Source: Candidatus Poribacteria bacterium
Lineage (GTDB): Bacteria > Poribacteria > WGA-4E > WGA-3G
Assembly (NCBI GenBank): GCA_028820635.1
Contig: JAPPIG010000032.1
Coordinates: forward strand, 17,732-81,731
Direction: 5' to 3'
Length of the DNA: 64,000 nt
Shown: positions 6,818-15,591 of the stretch, piece by piece
How the letters are laid out: each line of letters begins with the position of its first letter
How positions within the stretch are numbered: position 1 is the first letter of the stretch
Made by a program: the position numbers and the translations under genes
The notes under the pieces: model-generated
The model's database searches: none
What the model saw: the letters and a program-made list of their open reading frames with translations, nothing else
Told to the model about the DNA's origin: nothing

Positions 6818-9223
6818 ATGTCAACCAGAATATTACGTATTCTTTTCATTATCACCCTCATTTCCATAACACACGCAACAGCACAAGAGTCTTCTAACAC
6901 CGACTACTTCGACCACATCACCCTCTTCTCTGATGGCAGAATCACCCGCTTCACACAGATGCCAATACAGGTGTATATTTCGCCAGTCATAAAAGAGAGT
7001 CCATACTTGCCAGAACTCCGCTACGCAATGCGCGAATGGGAGACGACAACGGAAGGACTAATCCGCTTCCAAGAAATAGATACATCTCAAGACGCAGATA
7101 TCCGAGTCAGTTGGGGATACAGTAGCCTTATGGATATTCATGACACGCGGCTCGGCAGTGCGCGGTTAAGGCGTTTACAGAACACGGTAAGAACTTTTTC
7201 CCACGCTACCGGCTACACCAGTACAGATCGGCACATACAACAAACCCCAACCGATAACACTGAGACAACAGATTACACAAACAAAAATAATTTCAAAGTA
7301 GAAATCATACTTATGTTGGAAGGTGATAAAACCATTACAGAACTGTCCCAAAAGGAGATGCGGACGGTGTGCCTACACGAGTTTGCGCACGCACTTGGAT
7401 TGTGGGGACACAGTCCACACCCTGGCGATATATGTTATCCCACGGCAACAGCACAGCATCCAACACAACGCGATATAAATACATTGCGGAAACTCTATAA
7501 CACACCAATTGATACACCGCAGCACGACATTGCCATCAATGCCTTGAAAATCGAAATTGCGCAAGCACCGAGGCAGCACTATCCTCACTACCTGCTTGGT
7601 GCGGTTTATTTTGACAAAGGCGATATGGAATCTGCAATTGATAGTTTTAAAGATTGTCTTGAACGCAATGAAAACTTTCAACCCGCTATTGAGAAACTTC
7701 TGCAGGCTTATCAAGAAAAAGGACAATTAGGGACAGCGATTAATCTGCTTGAACAAAGGATTAAAGAGAAACCGAGTGCTGCAGACTATAACACACTTGG
7801 AATACACTACTATCATCAAGGTGAGGTGGATAGAGCGATAAGTGCTTTTGAAAGATCTGTTAAGCTTGAGCCTTACCATAAAGCCGCCAGAAATAACTTA
7901 CACCACCTTTTCAGAGAAAAGGCGTTCTATGCCTTGAATGCCAAGGACTTCACATCGGCAACGGTTATTTTTGAAAAGATAATTCAGCTTAATCCGTTGG
8001 ATTCAACGACATATATGTTGATGGGAGAAGGGTATGCACACGCTGAACGCTACCCAACTGCTATTCAACATTATAAAAAAGCACTTGAATTGAACCCTGT
8101 CAGTAGGTTAGCCAAACGAGGACTTGCGCGATGCTATAATAATCATGGGGTCACGCTTAGAAATAACGAAAAATGGGATGATGCCATTGCTGCTTATCGC
8201 GAAGCATTGAAATTGCAGCCGAAATTTCATATCGCCCGTACCAACTTAAGTGATGCGTTTTGGCAAAAAGCGAACAACTACCGCAAATCGGGACAAGTGG
8301 ATGAGGCTATTAACACCTATCTTGAATTACAAAAACTTCATCCAAACGATACCCGTATCTCCAGTTTGCTCGGTGAATTATACCTTAAAAAACGTAGGTT
8401 CTCGGAGGCTGTATCTGCGTTTCAAAAGGTTTATATGACAGAACCTGATGCGCCTCAAGCTCAACATAACCTGATCGCAGCGTATCATCAATCTGCCCAA
8501 GACCTCATAAATCGGAAAAATTACCGCGCCGCAATTAAACTACTTCAGAAAGCCGTGGACCTCCTTCCAACTGCATCTAACCTACGTATAAGTTTGGCAC
8601 ATGCATATCAAAACATAGGGGATTATCAGCGTGCGCAAACTGAACTTGAACTCGTCTTAAAAGGTGACCCTAATAATCAGCAAGCAACGACAGAACAGAT
8701 TAACCTCTACATTCGGCGTGGAAACGCCTTGGTGCAGCAAAAGAATTATCCTGCAGCGCTTACACAGTTTACTGCAATTCCTGAAAATGAAAGAGATATT
8801 GTTATTGACAATATCATCGGTTACCTATATCTTGTTCAAGGTGAATTTTCAGAGGCTCTGACAGCATTTGAAAAGGTTGTCTCCAAGGATCCGCGAAACA
8901 CATCAACATACCGAAATCTCGTTTCGCTTGAATCGCAAGTTGCCAACCGCCTCTTTAACAGAGGTAAAACGGATATACTTACTCGCACACGATGCTTACT
9001 CGCTATCTGTTTGTTGAATAGGAAGCAACCTGACGATGCACTCACGAAATACGAACAAGCAAAAGATAGCAAATCAGAAAAACATCAGCAGGTTCTATTT
9101 AATACGGGGATGAAATTAGCGCGAGGGTTCGATGCACAGAACGATACGGAACGAAGTGCTACAATTCGACGTTGGCTTGGAGAATTAAACTACAACGGCA
9201 ATAAAGTGCTTGATGATCGTTAG
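6818..9223 (+). CDS. Secreted matrixin-like metalloprotease with long TPR array
   Basis: 801 residues from the ATG at 6818, where CAGGGAA lies 7 bases upstream and a Sec signal peptide (residues 1-22, ending HATAQ) begins. Residues about 30-220 form a metzincin/matrixin-like domain with HEFAHALGLWGH (H187, E188, H191, H198). The third histidine is one residue later than in the textbook spacing, and the usual Met-turn methionine appears replaced by Cys (DICYP). From about residue 235 to the end there are roughly fourteen TPR units. It is probably a periplasmic or surface peptidase with a scaffold. It is monocistronic, with its own strong promoter. Confidence 0.85.
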   Translation: MSTRILRILFIITLISITHATAQESSNTDYFDHITLFSDGRITRFTQMPIQVYISPVIKESPYLPELRYAMREWETTTEGLIRFQEIDTSQDADIRVSWGYSSLMDIHDTRLGSARLRRLQNTVRTFSHATGYTSTDRHIQQTPTDNTETTDYTNKNNFKVEIILMLEGDKTITELSQKEMRTVCLHEFAHALGLWGHSPHPGDICYPTATAQHPTQRDINTLRKLYNTPIDTPQHDIAINALKIEIAQAPRQHYPHYLLGAVYFDKGDMESAIDSFKDCLERNENFQPAIEKLLQAYQEKGQLGTAINLLEQRIKEKPSAADYNTLGIHYYHQGEVDRAISAFERSVKLEPYHKAARNNLHHLFREKAFYALNAKDFTSATVIFEKIIQLNPLDSTTYMLMGEGYAHAERYPTAIQHYKKALELNPVSRLAKRGLARCYNNHGVTLRNNEKWDDAIAAYREALKLQPKFHIARTNLSDAFWQKANNYRKSGQVDEAINTYLELQKLHPNDTRISSLLGELYLKKRRFSEAVSAFQKVYMTEPDAPQAQHNLIAAYHQSAQDLINRKNYRAAIKLLQKAVDLLPTASNLRISLAHAYQNIGDYQRAQTELELVLKGDPNNQQATTEQINLYIRRGNALVQQKNYPAALTQFTAIPENERDIVIDNIIGYLYLVQGEFSEALTAFEKVVSKDPRNTSTYRNLVSLESQVANRLFNRGKTDILTRTRCLLAICLLNRKQPDDALTKYEQAKDSKSEKHQQVLFNTGMKLARGFDAQNDTERSATIRRWLGELNYNGNKVLDDR

Positions 9224-9330
9224 GTGCAATTTCTTTGTGAAAGGTTCACAGATAAAATCTCTTGTGGGAAGAGTTTTCAACTCCGATAATTGCACCGTTG
9301 TTCTGGGAAACGGTTGAAACCTGATAACAT

Positions 9331-9361
9331 AACAAAAAAGGTCGGGTGAATACACCCGACC
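9331..9361 (-). terminator. Rho-independent terminator of the 9382-9918 gene
   Basis: Perfect 9-bp stem GGTCGGGTG/CACCCGACC with an AATA loop. Read on the minus strand the stem is followed by TTTTTTGTT. It lies 20 bases past the stop of the Arg/Gly-rich protein gene. Confidence 0.85.
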
Positions 9362-9381
9362 TAATTGTGTCTTCTCAAACA

Positions 9382-9918
9382 TTATTGAGAGGGACGCTGA
9401 CCGCGTTGACCACCTTCGCCACGGCGTTGCCCGCCTTCACCACCGCGAAATCTGTTTGTTCGTAACTGCCGTTCCTTCGTCAATTTGTTGAGTTCTGTCA
9501 TCTGCTCTTCACTTAAAACCTTTTTGAGGTTCGTTTGAAACTCATTGCCAGCAGTTCCGATAAAAGTTCGCATCTCTTGCATACCCGTTCGCATATCACC
9601 AGATGCCATAACTTCCTTCATCTTCTTCTCAAATTTATCCCGAGTTTCCTGATAGATAGGACGCGCTTTCACAAGGGTTTCATCGTCCACTTTTATTTTA
9701 AATGTCAAATCCAACCATGAATTGTCAACAAAGGAAGCAGGGTTAAATCCTGTCATTCCCCTATTGCCTCTTTCACCACCAGGACGCTCGCCACGTTGAC
9801 CTTGTCCGGGTTGAGCGTTCCGATCAGGACGCTGTGCTGATGTTGCATGTTCAAAAACGAAAAGACCTACGACTGCTATAAGTGCGATTGCGCCAAGTAC
9901 GAAAAATTTCTGTTTCAT
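9382..9918 (-). CDS. Secreted Arg/Gly-rich protein with helical middle region
   Basis: 178 residues. A Sec signal peptide (about residues 1-28, ending TSAQ) is followed by a Gly/Arg/Pro-rich linker, a charged helical core (residues about 75-155, containing LSEEQMTELNKL) and a second GGxGGQRRG tail. The helical core with an LSEEQ-type motif recalls Spy/CpxP-like or zinc-resistance-type periplasmic helical proteins, but I cannot assign the family. AGGAG lies 5 to 9 bases before the ATG, and a strong terminator follows. Confidence 0.75.
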   Translation of the reverse strand: MKQKFFVLGAIALIAVVGLFVFEHATSAQRPDRNAQPGQGQRGERPGGERGNRGMTGFNPASFVDNSWLDLTFKIKVDDETLVKARPIYQETRDKFEKKMKEVMASGDMRTGMQEMRTFIGTAGNEFQTNLKKVLSEEQMTELNKLTKERQLRTNRFRGGEGGQRRGEGGQRGQRPSQ

Positions 9919-10135
9919 TGCTTTCTCCTTAGTGGAACTTGTAACCCGTTTACAAATTGGGGCATTGTTCCGAATTATGATGATTATGTAACACCCTATT
10001 CAATATCAATAAATCGTCTCAAAGAGTGTTCAATTTAGTTTCGTTTGTTTAGTCAAGTCTATTCAAAAAAGGTTCGTTTTAATTTATAGGAGTTGATACA
10101 GTTGAAAGTCATAGGCAGGTTGCCCTTCACCGCAA

Positions 10136-10520
10136 TTATAGAACGAATTCTACTGGTGGAACATAAGCACTTAAGAAATCTGCTGCGTTGACAATTGGAA
10201 TTCCTTGATATGAACCGCGTATAAGCAAATGTCGGTCTCCACTAATAATTACATCTGCTTCTGCTTCTATCGCGCAAGCAATAATTGAATTATCTTCTGG
10301 ATCATCAGGAACAGCATCAACAACGATTTCTCCAGGAACGACAATTGCGAATTCTCTTATCACCTCAAGATACTCGGTGATGTCTTCATCTGATAGGTTG
10401 TATTTTTGTTGAATTCGTGGGCGATGGACAACTACTTCAAATTCTTCCAACATAGAGGGTGAAATTGCTAATTCAATTATACCTACGCGCCAGAACCGCA
10501 GGATTTTTGCCGGGTGTTTC
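10136..10520 (-). pseudogene. PIN-domain toxin-like gene, 5' end lost
   Basis: The frame from about 10520 down to 10136 matches a PIN-domain 'toxin component' protein from the HPAKILRFWR region on: it has ISPSMLEEFE, then DPEDNSIIACAIEAEADVIISGD and the final TPxxF-like strand as IVNAADFL. The normal start, with the first active-site aspartate (xDTNVxxS), is missing. Upstream sequence is instead the antisense of a transposase tail. The apparent Met starts farther upstream are therefore artefacts. With its first catalytic acid gone it is probably inactive as a nuclease. Confidence 0.75.
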
Positions 10521-10735
10521 GTGAAAAAGGGTATCATATCGGGAGTGGTGTGATTGAGAGTGCGTGTAAACATGTTGTAGGACAAAGATGTAAACAAGCT
10601 GCTATGAGATGGAAAAAAGAAGGTATCAATAAGGTGCTTGCCTTACGGTGTTTAGTGAAAAATGGGGCGTGGGACAGATATTGGAATGAACTCAAACAAG
10701 CAGCATGATACTTATAACCAAAACTTTACACACCC
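10514..10735 (+). mobile_element. IS remnant: C-terminal tail of an ISKra4-like transposase
   Basis: The frame from 10514 to the TGA at 10706-10708 reads about 64 residues with GYHIGSGVIESACKHVV, QRCKQAAMRW and NGAWDRYW, the conserved end of ISKra4-family transposases. About 27 bases after the stop (ACTTTACACACCCGG) may be the right end of the element. Only the 3' part remains; the left end and most of the transposase are deleted together with the start of the PIN gene. Confidence 0.75.
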
Positions 10736-10804
10736 GGACTTAGGATATATAAGTTTTTGACATTAACAGCAGGTATCAATTAGCGGACAAATCTCGTCAC
10801 ATAT

Positions 10805-10836
10805 TGTAAGGTGGAGACCTTGTGCCTCGCCTTACA
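10805..10836. repeat. Short hairpin repeat
   Basis: TGTAAGGTG (10805-10813) pairs with CGCCTTACA (10828-10836) with one mismatch. The head resembles the TGTAGG dispersed repeats. It lies between the IS remnant and the 3' end of the dioxygenase gene, so it could also act as that gene's terminator. Confidence 0.5.
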
Positions 10837-10867
10837 TGAGGAAACAAAGGATATTTGTAAATTAAAC

Positions 10868-11755
10868 TTACGCAAATTGCTGATTCCAGTCATGATGTGA
10901 TTTCGCAACGCTTTCCGGATTTTTATGACTCCGAGCCACAAACCCCGGAACTTGCGGGCGACCAGTGGGCAGACCAATTTGGCTATAGCGCGTATCTACA
11001 CTCCATCTGACCGTTTTGCCACGGTTCGGTAACCCACGGTGGACAACTCGCTCACTTGTAAGCAAAACGTCCCCGACATCAAGCTCAGCAGTAACGATGT
11101 CGCCAGGCGGCAATTCCGCTTCACTGATACCTTTACCGCCCGTATGACCTGGTGCCGGATCTTGATAGTTATGGTTTATTAGATTGAAGCGGTGTGAACC
11201 TCGGATAACTTGCATACATCCGCTCTCTTGATACGCTCTAACCATCGGAAGCCAAACGTTCACGACCAACGTTTCCCCTGCTTCTTCAGGGATAAGATAC
11301 GCTAAATCTTGGTGCCACGGAATAACAGTTATATCCTGATTTGGTAGTTTCGCACGATAATTAAACTGCGGATGTGCAAAAATCTCTTGACCAATAAGTG
11401 CACCTACAACATCAAGCAGTTCTGGTGCTGTTCTAAGCGTAAACATGCCCGCCGTGCGTATCTTCTGGTCACGGAAAAAGTTGCTCCAAATCCAGTTCGA
11501 GTCGGAACAGGCACTTGACACCATCCCCAACCTCGTCTCAAAAGGTTCGTCATCATACGTATCCGATGGGGCAAGAACACCTGCTTTCACTGCCGCTTGA
11601 GTGCCCTCATCAACCTTTTTACTTAATTCATCAATTAGAGGTTGAAGCGCTTCGTTTGGTAATAGATTTCGGATATGCAAAAATCCATCGTCATGAAATT
11701 TCTGTTTCTGTTGTGCTGTAAGTCCACCTTGCTCTTGTTGAATAGACATTGACAT
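10868..11755 (-). CDS. Phytanoyl-CoA dioxygenase (PhyH) family protein
   Basis: 295 residues of the Fe(II)/2-oxoglutarate oxygenase PhyH family. The metal triad is visible as H148-x-D150 (in WHQDLAY) and H239 (in VVHRG), with R250 as a candidate 2-oxoglutarate ligand. AGGAGAATG precedes the ATG. It follows the Gfo/Idh/MocA gene by only 14 bases, so the two are co-transcribed and probably act on the same small molecule. The substrate is not predictable from sequence. Confidence 0.9.
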   Translation of the reverse strand: MSMSIQQEQGGLTAQQKQKFHDDGFLHIRNLLPNEALQPLIDELSKKVDEGTQAAVKAGVLAPSDTYDDEPFETRLGMVSSACSDSNWIWSNFFRDQKIRTAGMFTLRTAPELLDVVGALIGQEIFAHPQFNYRAKLPNQDITVIPWHQDLAYLIPEEAGETLVVNVWLPMVRAYQESGCMQVIRGSHRFNLINHNYQDPAPGHTGGKGISEAELPPGDIVTAELDVGDVLLTSERVVHRGLPNRGKTVRWSVDTRYSQIGLPTGRPQVPGFVARSHKNPESVAKSHHDWNQQFA

Positions 11756-11769
11756 TCTCCTTTTTGGAC

Positions 11770-12828
11770 TTATGCAATTGGCTGAATCGTAACGGCACTG
11801 CCAATCTCACTGGACTTCATCGCTCCATCAAGCATTTGCATTAGCATTACCGCTTGCGAACCTGAATTGAGAGGTTCATCCTCTTCTCGGATCGCTCGTA
11901 TGAACTCTTGCGCCTGAAGTGTTATATCATCTGCCTTTTGCGGCGATGGTTTAATCGGTTTGACCTTAACACCATCCGGTGTTCCGACCAGTAATTTCCC
12001 ATTTTCAAGTCCTGCCTTTGTGCCATAAAGGTGAAACTCCTGAATCTCACTTTTGACAAGGTCGCTATCGGCTGCTGGCGTGTGTCGGTTTGTCGTATTC
12101 AGCGAAAATGCGACAGCAAAATGTAGGGTACAACCATTCTCAAACCGTACGAATCCACACGCGGCATCATCTGCCGTGTAGGTCTGCTCAGGAGGCGCGA
12201 GGTGAGAGAATGTGCAGTATAACCCCGCCATAACTTCTGTAGGACGCGGACAACCCATCATAAACCAAACATTGTCAATCGCGTGGATACCGAGATCAAG
12301 TAGGACGCCTCCACCCTTTGCTTTATCGTGACGCCATCCCCGTGCGGAACACCATCGTGTCCGTATCCACCGAGTTTCAGCGTAATATACTTCACCGAGT
12401 TCCCCTGCTTGCACAAGCCTGCGACCTTCCATCAACCGAGACGTGAAACGCGATTGACGGACAAACATATAGGTTAAGCCCTTGCTTGCGGCAAGTTTTG
12501 TGACCGGTATCAGTTCTGCTGCATCATTTGACGGTGGTTTTTCGCAGAGCACATGCATCCCACGCTCCACTGCTTCCAGTGAAACGGGCGCGTGCATCCA
12601 TGTCGGTAGTCCAATGCAGACAGCGTCTAAATCGCACGCATCAAACATCTTCCGATAATCATCAAAAACACGCACCCCTTTAATATCACCCAAGACCCTT
12701 TGCCTGCGATCCGGATCTAAGTCTGCCAAAGCGACAAGATCTACATTCGGTTCCCCGTTCAGAATCACTGTTGTACTGCTAATTGTTCCACCGACACCAA
12801 TGATTCCAACCTTGACTTTATCTTTCAT
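11770..12828 (-). CDS. Gfo/Idh/MocA family oxidoreductase
   Basis: About 352 residues from the ATG at 12828, with GGAG 8 bases upstream; a GTG two codons earlier is possible. Rossmann motif VGIIGVGGTIS near the N-terminus, then LCEKPPS with the conserved lysine, and a C-terminal beta-sheet domain with GGVLLDLGIHAID carrying the likely active-site His/Asp. It is the first gene of a two-gene unit with the downstream PhyH dioxygenase. Only moderately similar to the paralogue at 1188-2348. Confidence 0.9.
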   Translation of the reverse strand: MKDKVKVGIIGVGGTISSTTVILNGEPNVDLVALADLDPDRRQRVLGDIKGVRVFDDYRKMFDACDLDAVCIGLPTWMHAPVSLEAVERGMHVLCEKPPSNDAAELIPVTKLAASKGLTYMFVRQSRFTSRLMEGRRLVQAGELGEVYYAETRWIRTRWCSARGWRHDKAKGGGVLLDLGIHAIDNVWFMMGCPRPTEVMAGLYCTFSHLAPPEQTYTADDAACGFVRFENGCTLHFAVAFSLNTTNRHTPAADSDLVKSEIQEFHLYGTKAGLENGKLLVGTPDGVKVKPIKPSPQKADDITLQAQEFIRAIREEDEPLNSGSQAVMLMQMLDGAMKSSEIGSAVTIQPIA

Positions 12829-13083
12829 CAACACTCTCCATTTTCACAAACTAATGAATTCCGCTATGACACTTGTTTAACTATTCCTGCGCCCATTCCA
12901 TCAAATTAATAAAGTTGACAATTTTTGTCTGTTCCTATAGAGTATATACAAACAAGATTGAAGATAAGATTAAATTTCGTTTTTTAACTGTCCCAGATAT
13001 TTATCTCAATCCCGGCGTATTCCAAGGGTTGTTTTTAGTTCACATATTACCAAAACACATTCCGGAAGGAGGAAACTCATACT

Positions 13084-13812
13084 ATGTATCGTCACATTTT
13101 TTACCCCATTCTTATGTTACTTCTGTTGACAAGTATTGTTATGGCTAAAGGAGAAAAATTGGCTCTCGTAGGATCCGGGGCACCTGATCCGAAGGACAAT
13201 CTTCTCATTGAAAACCTTGAAAAGTGGGGTTACGTCGTTGAACCTCACGCGCACGGTGCGAAACATCCTGTCGATCTTGCTGGCATAGATCTTGTCTTTA
13301 TTTCAGAGTCAACCTCCAGTGTTAACATTTTGGGCGCTTACACAGATTCAACCGTCCCTGTTGTTAATGCAGAATCATTTACCTATGATGATATGGGATT
13401 TTCACCAGATGGCACATTCAACTCCGATGCAGGTGATAAAATAACGATCATCGACACAGATCATCCCATAACCGCAGGATTCAAAGGAGACATCACGGTC
13501 AGTCAACCCGCAGCGCAACTTATGACGTGTAGTGGCTTAGACGGTGATGTGGATATATTAGCCGTCCGCACAGACAACAACGATCTCGTTGCCATTTCCG
13601 TCTATGAAAAAGGCGCGAAAACACTCAAAGGCACTACGAAAGCGATACATATCAACATCTGGCCCCACTCTACCGCTTGGCAGATGGTAACAGAGGACGG
13701 GTGGGAACTCATTCACCGGTCTATCCTCTACGGTTTAGGTCAAATTGCGGCTGATGTCGCTCCAGAAGACAAACTTGCTGTCACTTGGGGACAGATCAAA
13801 ACGGCACACTAA
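13084..13812 (+). CDS. Secreted protein of unknown fold with KLAVTWGQIK C-terminal tag
   Basis: 242 residues. Signal peptide (residues 1-21, ending VMAKG) and a body with alternating beta strands (KLALVGSG, DLVFISES, PVVNAES, ITIIDTDHPITAGF). The DTDHPITAGF and THAIHINIWPH-like parts recall the 'ThuA/DUF' type of Rossmann-like lyase folds, but I do not claim a family. The last residues DKLAVTWGQIKTAH match the ending of four other secreted proteins here. The ATG has AAGGAGG 11 bases upstream. A hairpin follows. Confidence 0.75.
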   Translation: MYRHIFYPILMLLLLTSIVMAKGEKLALVGSGAPDPKDNLLIENLEKWGYVVEPHAHGAKHPVDLAGIDLVFISESTSSVNILGAYTDSTVPVVNAESFTYDDMGFSPDGTFNSDAGDKITIIDTDHPITAGFKGDITVSQPAAQLMTCSGLDGDVDILAVRTDNNDLVAISVYEKGAKTLKGTTKAIHINIWPHSTAWQMVTEDGWELIHRSILYGLGQIAADVAPEDKLAVTWGQIKTAH

Positions 13813-13819
13813 GTCAAAT

Positions 13820-13855
13820 GCTATAAGGACGGGGTTCAAACCCTGTCCTTATAGC
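13820..13855. terminator. Bidirectional terminator-like hairpin
   Basis: GCTATAAGGACGGGGTT (13820-13836) pairs with AACCCTGTCCTTATAGC (13839-13855) with one mismatch. It lies between convergent genes and overlaps the last bases of nagB. There is no T-run, so efficiency is uncertain. Confidence 0.6.
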
Positions 13856-14580
13856 AGAGATGCTGACCCCGCATCCAGATATACCGTACAATCTGGATGC
13901 TTTTGTAAAATAGAGGCAGGGTGCATCGGAGTAATCTCACCGTGTAAGCAATTCTGCACCGCCTCTGCTTTTCGTTCATCTGGTACTGTACAAATAATCG
14001 TCTGTGCTTTCATAATTTGGCGTATAGACATTGAGATCGCATGAGTCGGCACATCATCTAACCCATTGAACCATCCTTCACCTACCTGCTGCAGACGGCA
14101 CGCCTCATCTAATTCAACTACAATATAAGGGTCCTCTGTTTCAAAATCAGCAGGCGGATCGTTAAACGCAAGATGTCCATTTTCACCGATCCCCACAAAA
14201 GCCACATCTATTTGGTGTTGTGAAATAATCTGATTGAGCCTATCACATTCGGATTGGGGATCGTTTGTTTCGCCGTTCAGGAAATGCACCGTTCCCGGTT
14301 GCACTATATCCACTAATCGCTCCTGTAGATATTTACAAAAACTCGCTGGATGCGTATCCGAAATCCCAATGTACTCATCCAAATGAAACATCGTCGTTTT
14401 TGTCCAATCAATTGATGCATTAGCGGTCAATGCACTGAGAAAATCGAATTGTGATGCTCCTGTTGCAACAATGAAGCGGGCATGTCCATTGGCAGAAATC
14501 GCTTCTTGCAGTATTGTGCTTGCGGCTTTCGCTGCTGCTTCACTTGTTTCCTTTTTAGTATCTGCTTTAAATATCTTCAT
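13849..14580 (-). CDS. nagB: Glucosamine-6-phosphate deaminase
   Basis: 243 residues, typical length for the NagB/SIS-like isomerase fold. The signature [13 protein letters not shown] is intact, together with [10 protein letters not shown], which carries the catalytic Asp region. The enzyme converts glucosamine-6-phosphate to fructose-6-phosphate and ammonia in amino-sugar catabolism. No nagA or PTS gene is adjacent. It starts 4 bases after the MOSC gene ends, so both are probably on one transcript. 6-phosphogluconolactonase is the closest alternative but lacks this signature. Confidence 0.88.
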   Translation of the reverse strand: MKIFKADTKKETSEAAAKAASTILQEAISANGHARFIVATGASQFDFLSALTANASIDWTKTTMFHLDEYIGISDTHPASFCKYLQERLVDIVQPGTVHFLNGETNDPQSECDRLNQIISQHQIDVAFVGIGENGHLAFNDPPADFETEDPYIVVELDEACRLQQVGEGWFNGLDDVPTHAISMSIRQIMKAQTIICTVPDERKAEAVQNCLHGEITPMHPASILQKHPDCTVYLDAGSASLL

Positions 14581-14584
14581 TTTT

Positions 14585-15241
14585 CTATATCAGATTTTTC
14601 GCTTGTAAGATGCGGGTAAAATCTTTTTTCCAACTCGGAGAGAGAGCGGGTAATTTTCTCGCCTTTCCTATCTTTTCATGGTTATCTGTATCAAAATAAC
14701 GTAGATTAAGAATCTCTTTAACGTTCATCGGTTCCGGGGCAATTTCAATACGTGAAATTGCATCACCTGCGGTAATCTCACCTTCTGCAAGCACACGGAA
14801 GTAGAAACCGACTCGCCGACTCTCTAAAAACTGTTTCGGAAACTCCGACAATCCCATTTTATATCCCAGTTTGAAACAGGGAACGCGCGGTTGTGTAATT
14901 TGAAGTTTTACTGTTGTCCCTATCTGAAAAATATCCCCAATGTGTACTTCATCTTCCAGCATGCCCTCAACAGTCAGATTTTCACCGAATTGTCCATAAG
15001 ATAAGTCATCTCTGTTTAATTCTTGCTGCCAGTGCGAATAATGTTCAATTGGATAACCGTAGATAGCTTTGTAAGTGCCGCCATGCACCTTCAGGTCGCC
15101 TTGGCCATCACCGTCAATATTTTTTTCTCTGAGCATAACAGTGCCTGGTATAGGCTCTTTAAAAATCCCCGTATGTACGATTTTACCATTGTAGGTAATA
15201 GGTTTCGGTTTTGAAACGTTTATGGATAAGAGTTTCATCAT
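14585..15241 (-). CDS. MOSC domain protein (YiiM-like)
   Basis: 218 residues. MOSC hallmarks are visible: [23 protein letters not shown] with the conserved cysteine, then the beta-strand [11 protein letters not shown]. YiiM-type proteins bind molybdenum cofactor and reduce N-hydroxylated compounds. Two adjacent ATG codons are possible starts (15241 and 15238). It lies immediately upstream of nagB, with no clear functional link. Confidence 0.88.
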   Translation of the reverse strand: MMKLLSINVSKPKPITYNGKIVHTGIFKEPIPGTVMLREKNIDGDGQGDLKVHGGTYKAIYGYPIEHYSHWQQELNRDDLSYGQFGENLTVEGMLEDEVHIGDIFQIGTTVKLQITQPRVPCFKLGYKMGLSEFPKQFLESRRVGFYFRVLAEGEITAGDAISRIEIAPEPMNVKEILNLRYFDTDNHEKIGKARKLPALSPSWKKDFTRILQAKNLI

Positions 15242-15328
15242 GTGGTTAATATATACATTTCTTTAACACGTGTCAAGGGCAAACTCTTTATTATAGTAGA
15301 TTTTAGAATTAATTAGACATGGTTGAAC

Positions 15329-15388
15329 TGTAGGAGGGAACTCCGCTTCCCGACTAAAATAGGTCGCGATTCGGAGATCGTTCCTACA
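15329..15388. repeat. Inverted pair of TGTAGGA dispersed repeats
   Basis: TGTAGGAGGGAACTCCGCTTCCCGAC at 15329-15354, then the reverse-oriented relative GTCGCGATTCGGAGATCGTTCCTACA at 15363-15388. The stems differ (GGGAA against GCGAT) while heads and tails match. Confidence 0.85.
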
Positions 15389-15473
15389 GTAAACATGTAT
15401 ATTTTACCATAATTACGGGCATTAGTGAGATTTAACAGAATTAAAACTCAAGAACAACGTATTTTGTGATACA

Positions 15474-15518
15474 CTGAAATTGAATTCAATGAAATTTCAG
15501 AATTTTTTCATTTTTTTT
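15474..15518 (+). other. Leader hairpin followed by T-runs
   Basis: CTGAAATT (15474-15481) pairs perfectly with AATTTCAG (15493-15500), then AATTTTTTCATTTTTTTT. It looks like a weak + strand terminator, although no + strand gene lies upstream. If the operon is transcribed from farther up, it could be an attenuator 70-120 bases before the start. Confidence 0.4.
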
Positions 15519-15591
15519 CAAATTATGCACCCTTTTGATACCAGAATTACGTCACTAATAATCATAAACCAATCTCTTGTGGAGGACTCCG

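Larger units (their letters stand above)
15242..15591. other. Intergenic region ahead of the sigma/propeller operon
   Basis: About 350 bases. It holds an inverted pair of dispersed repeats (15329-15388) and an AT-rich hairpin followed by T-runs (15474-15518). I see no convincing -35/-10 pair for the sigma gene, which would fit transcription by an alternative sigma factor. Confidence 0.5.

Noticed and set aside
10514..10597. N-terminal part of the PIN frame as real coding sequence
   Set aside because: It is the antisense of a recognisable transposase tail, and no PIN protein begins this way.
13820..13855. Possible tRNA because of GGGGTTCAAACCC, a T-arm look-alike
   Set aside because: Only one long hairpin is present; no acceptor, D or anticodon arms can be drawn. 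It is better read as a terminator.
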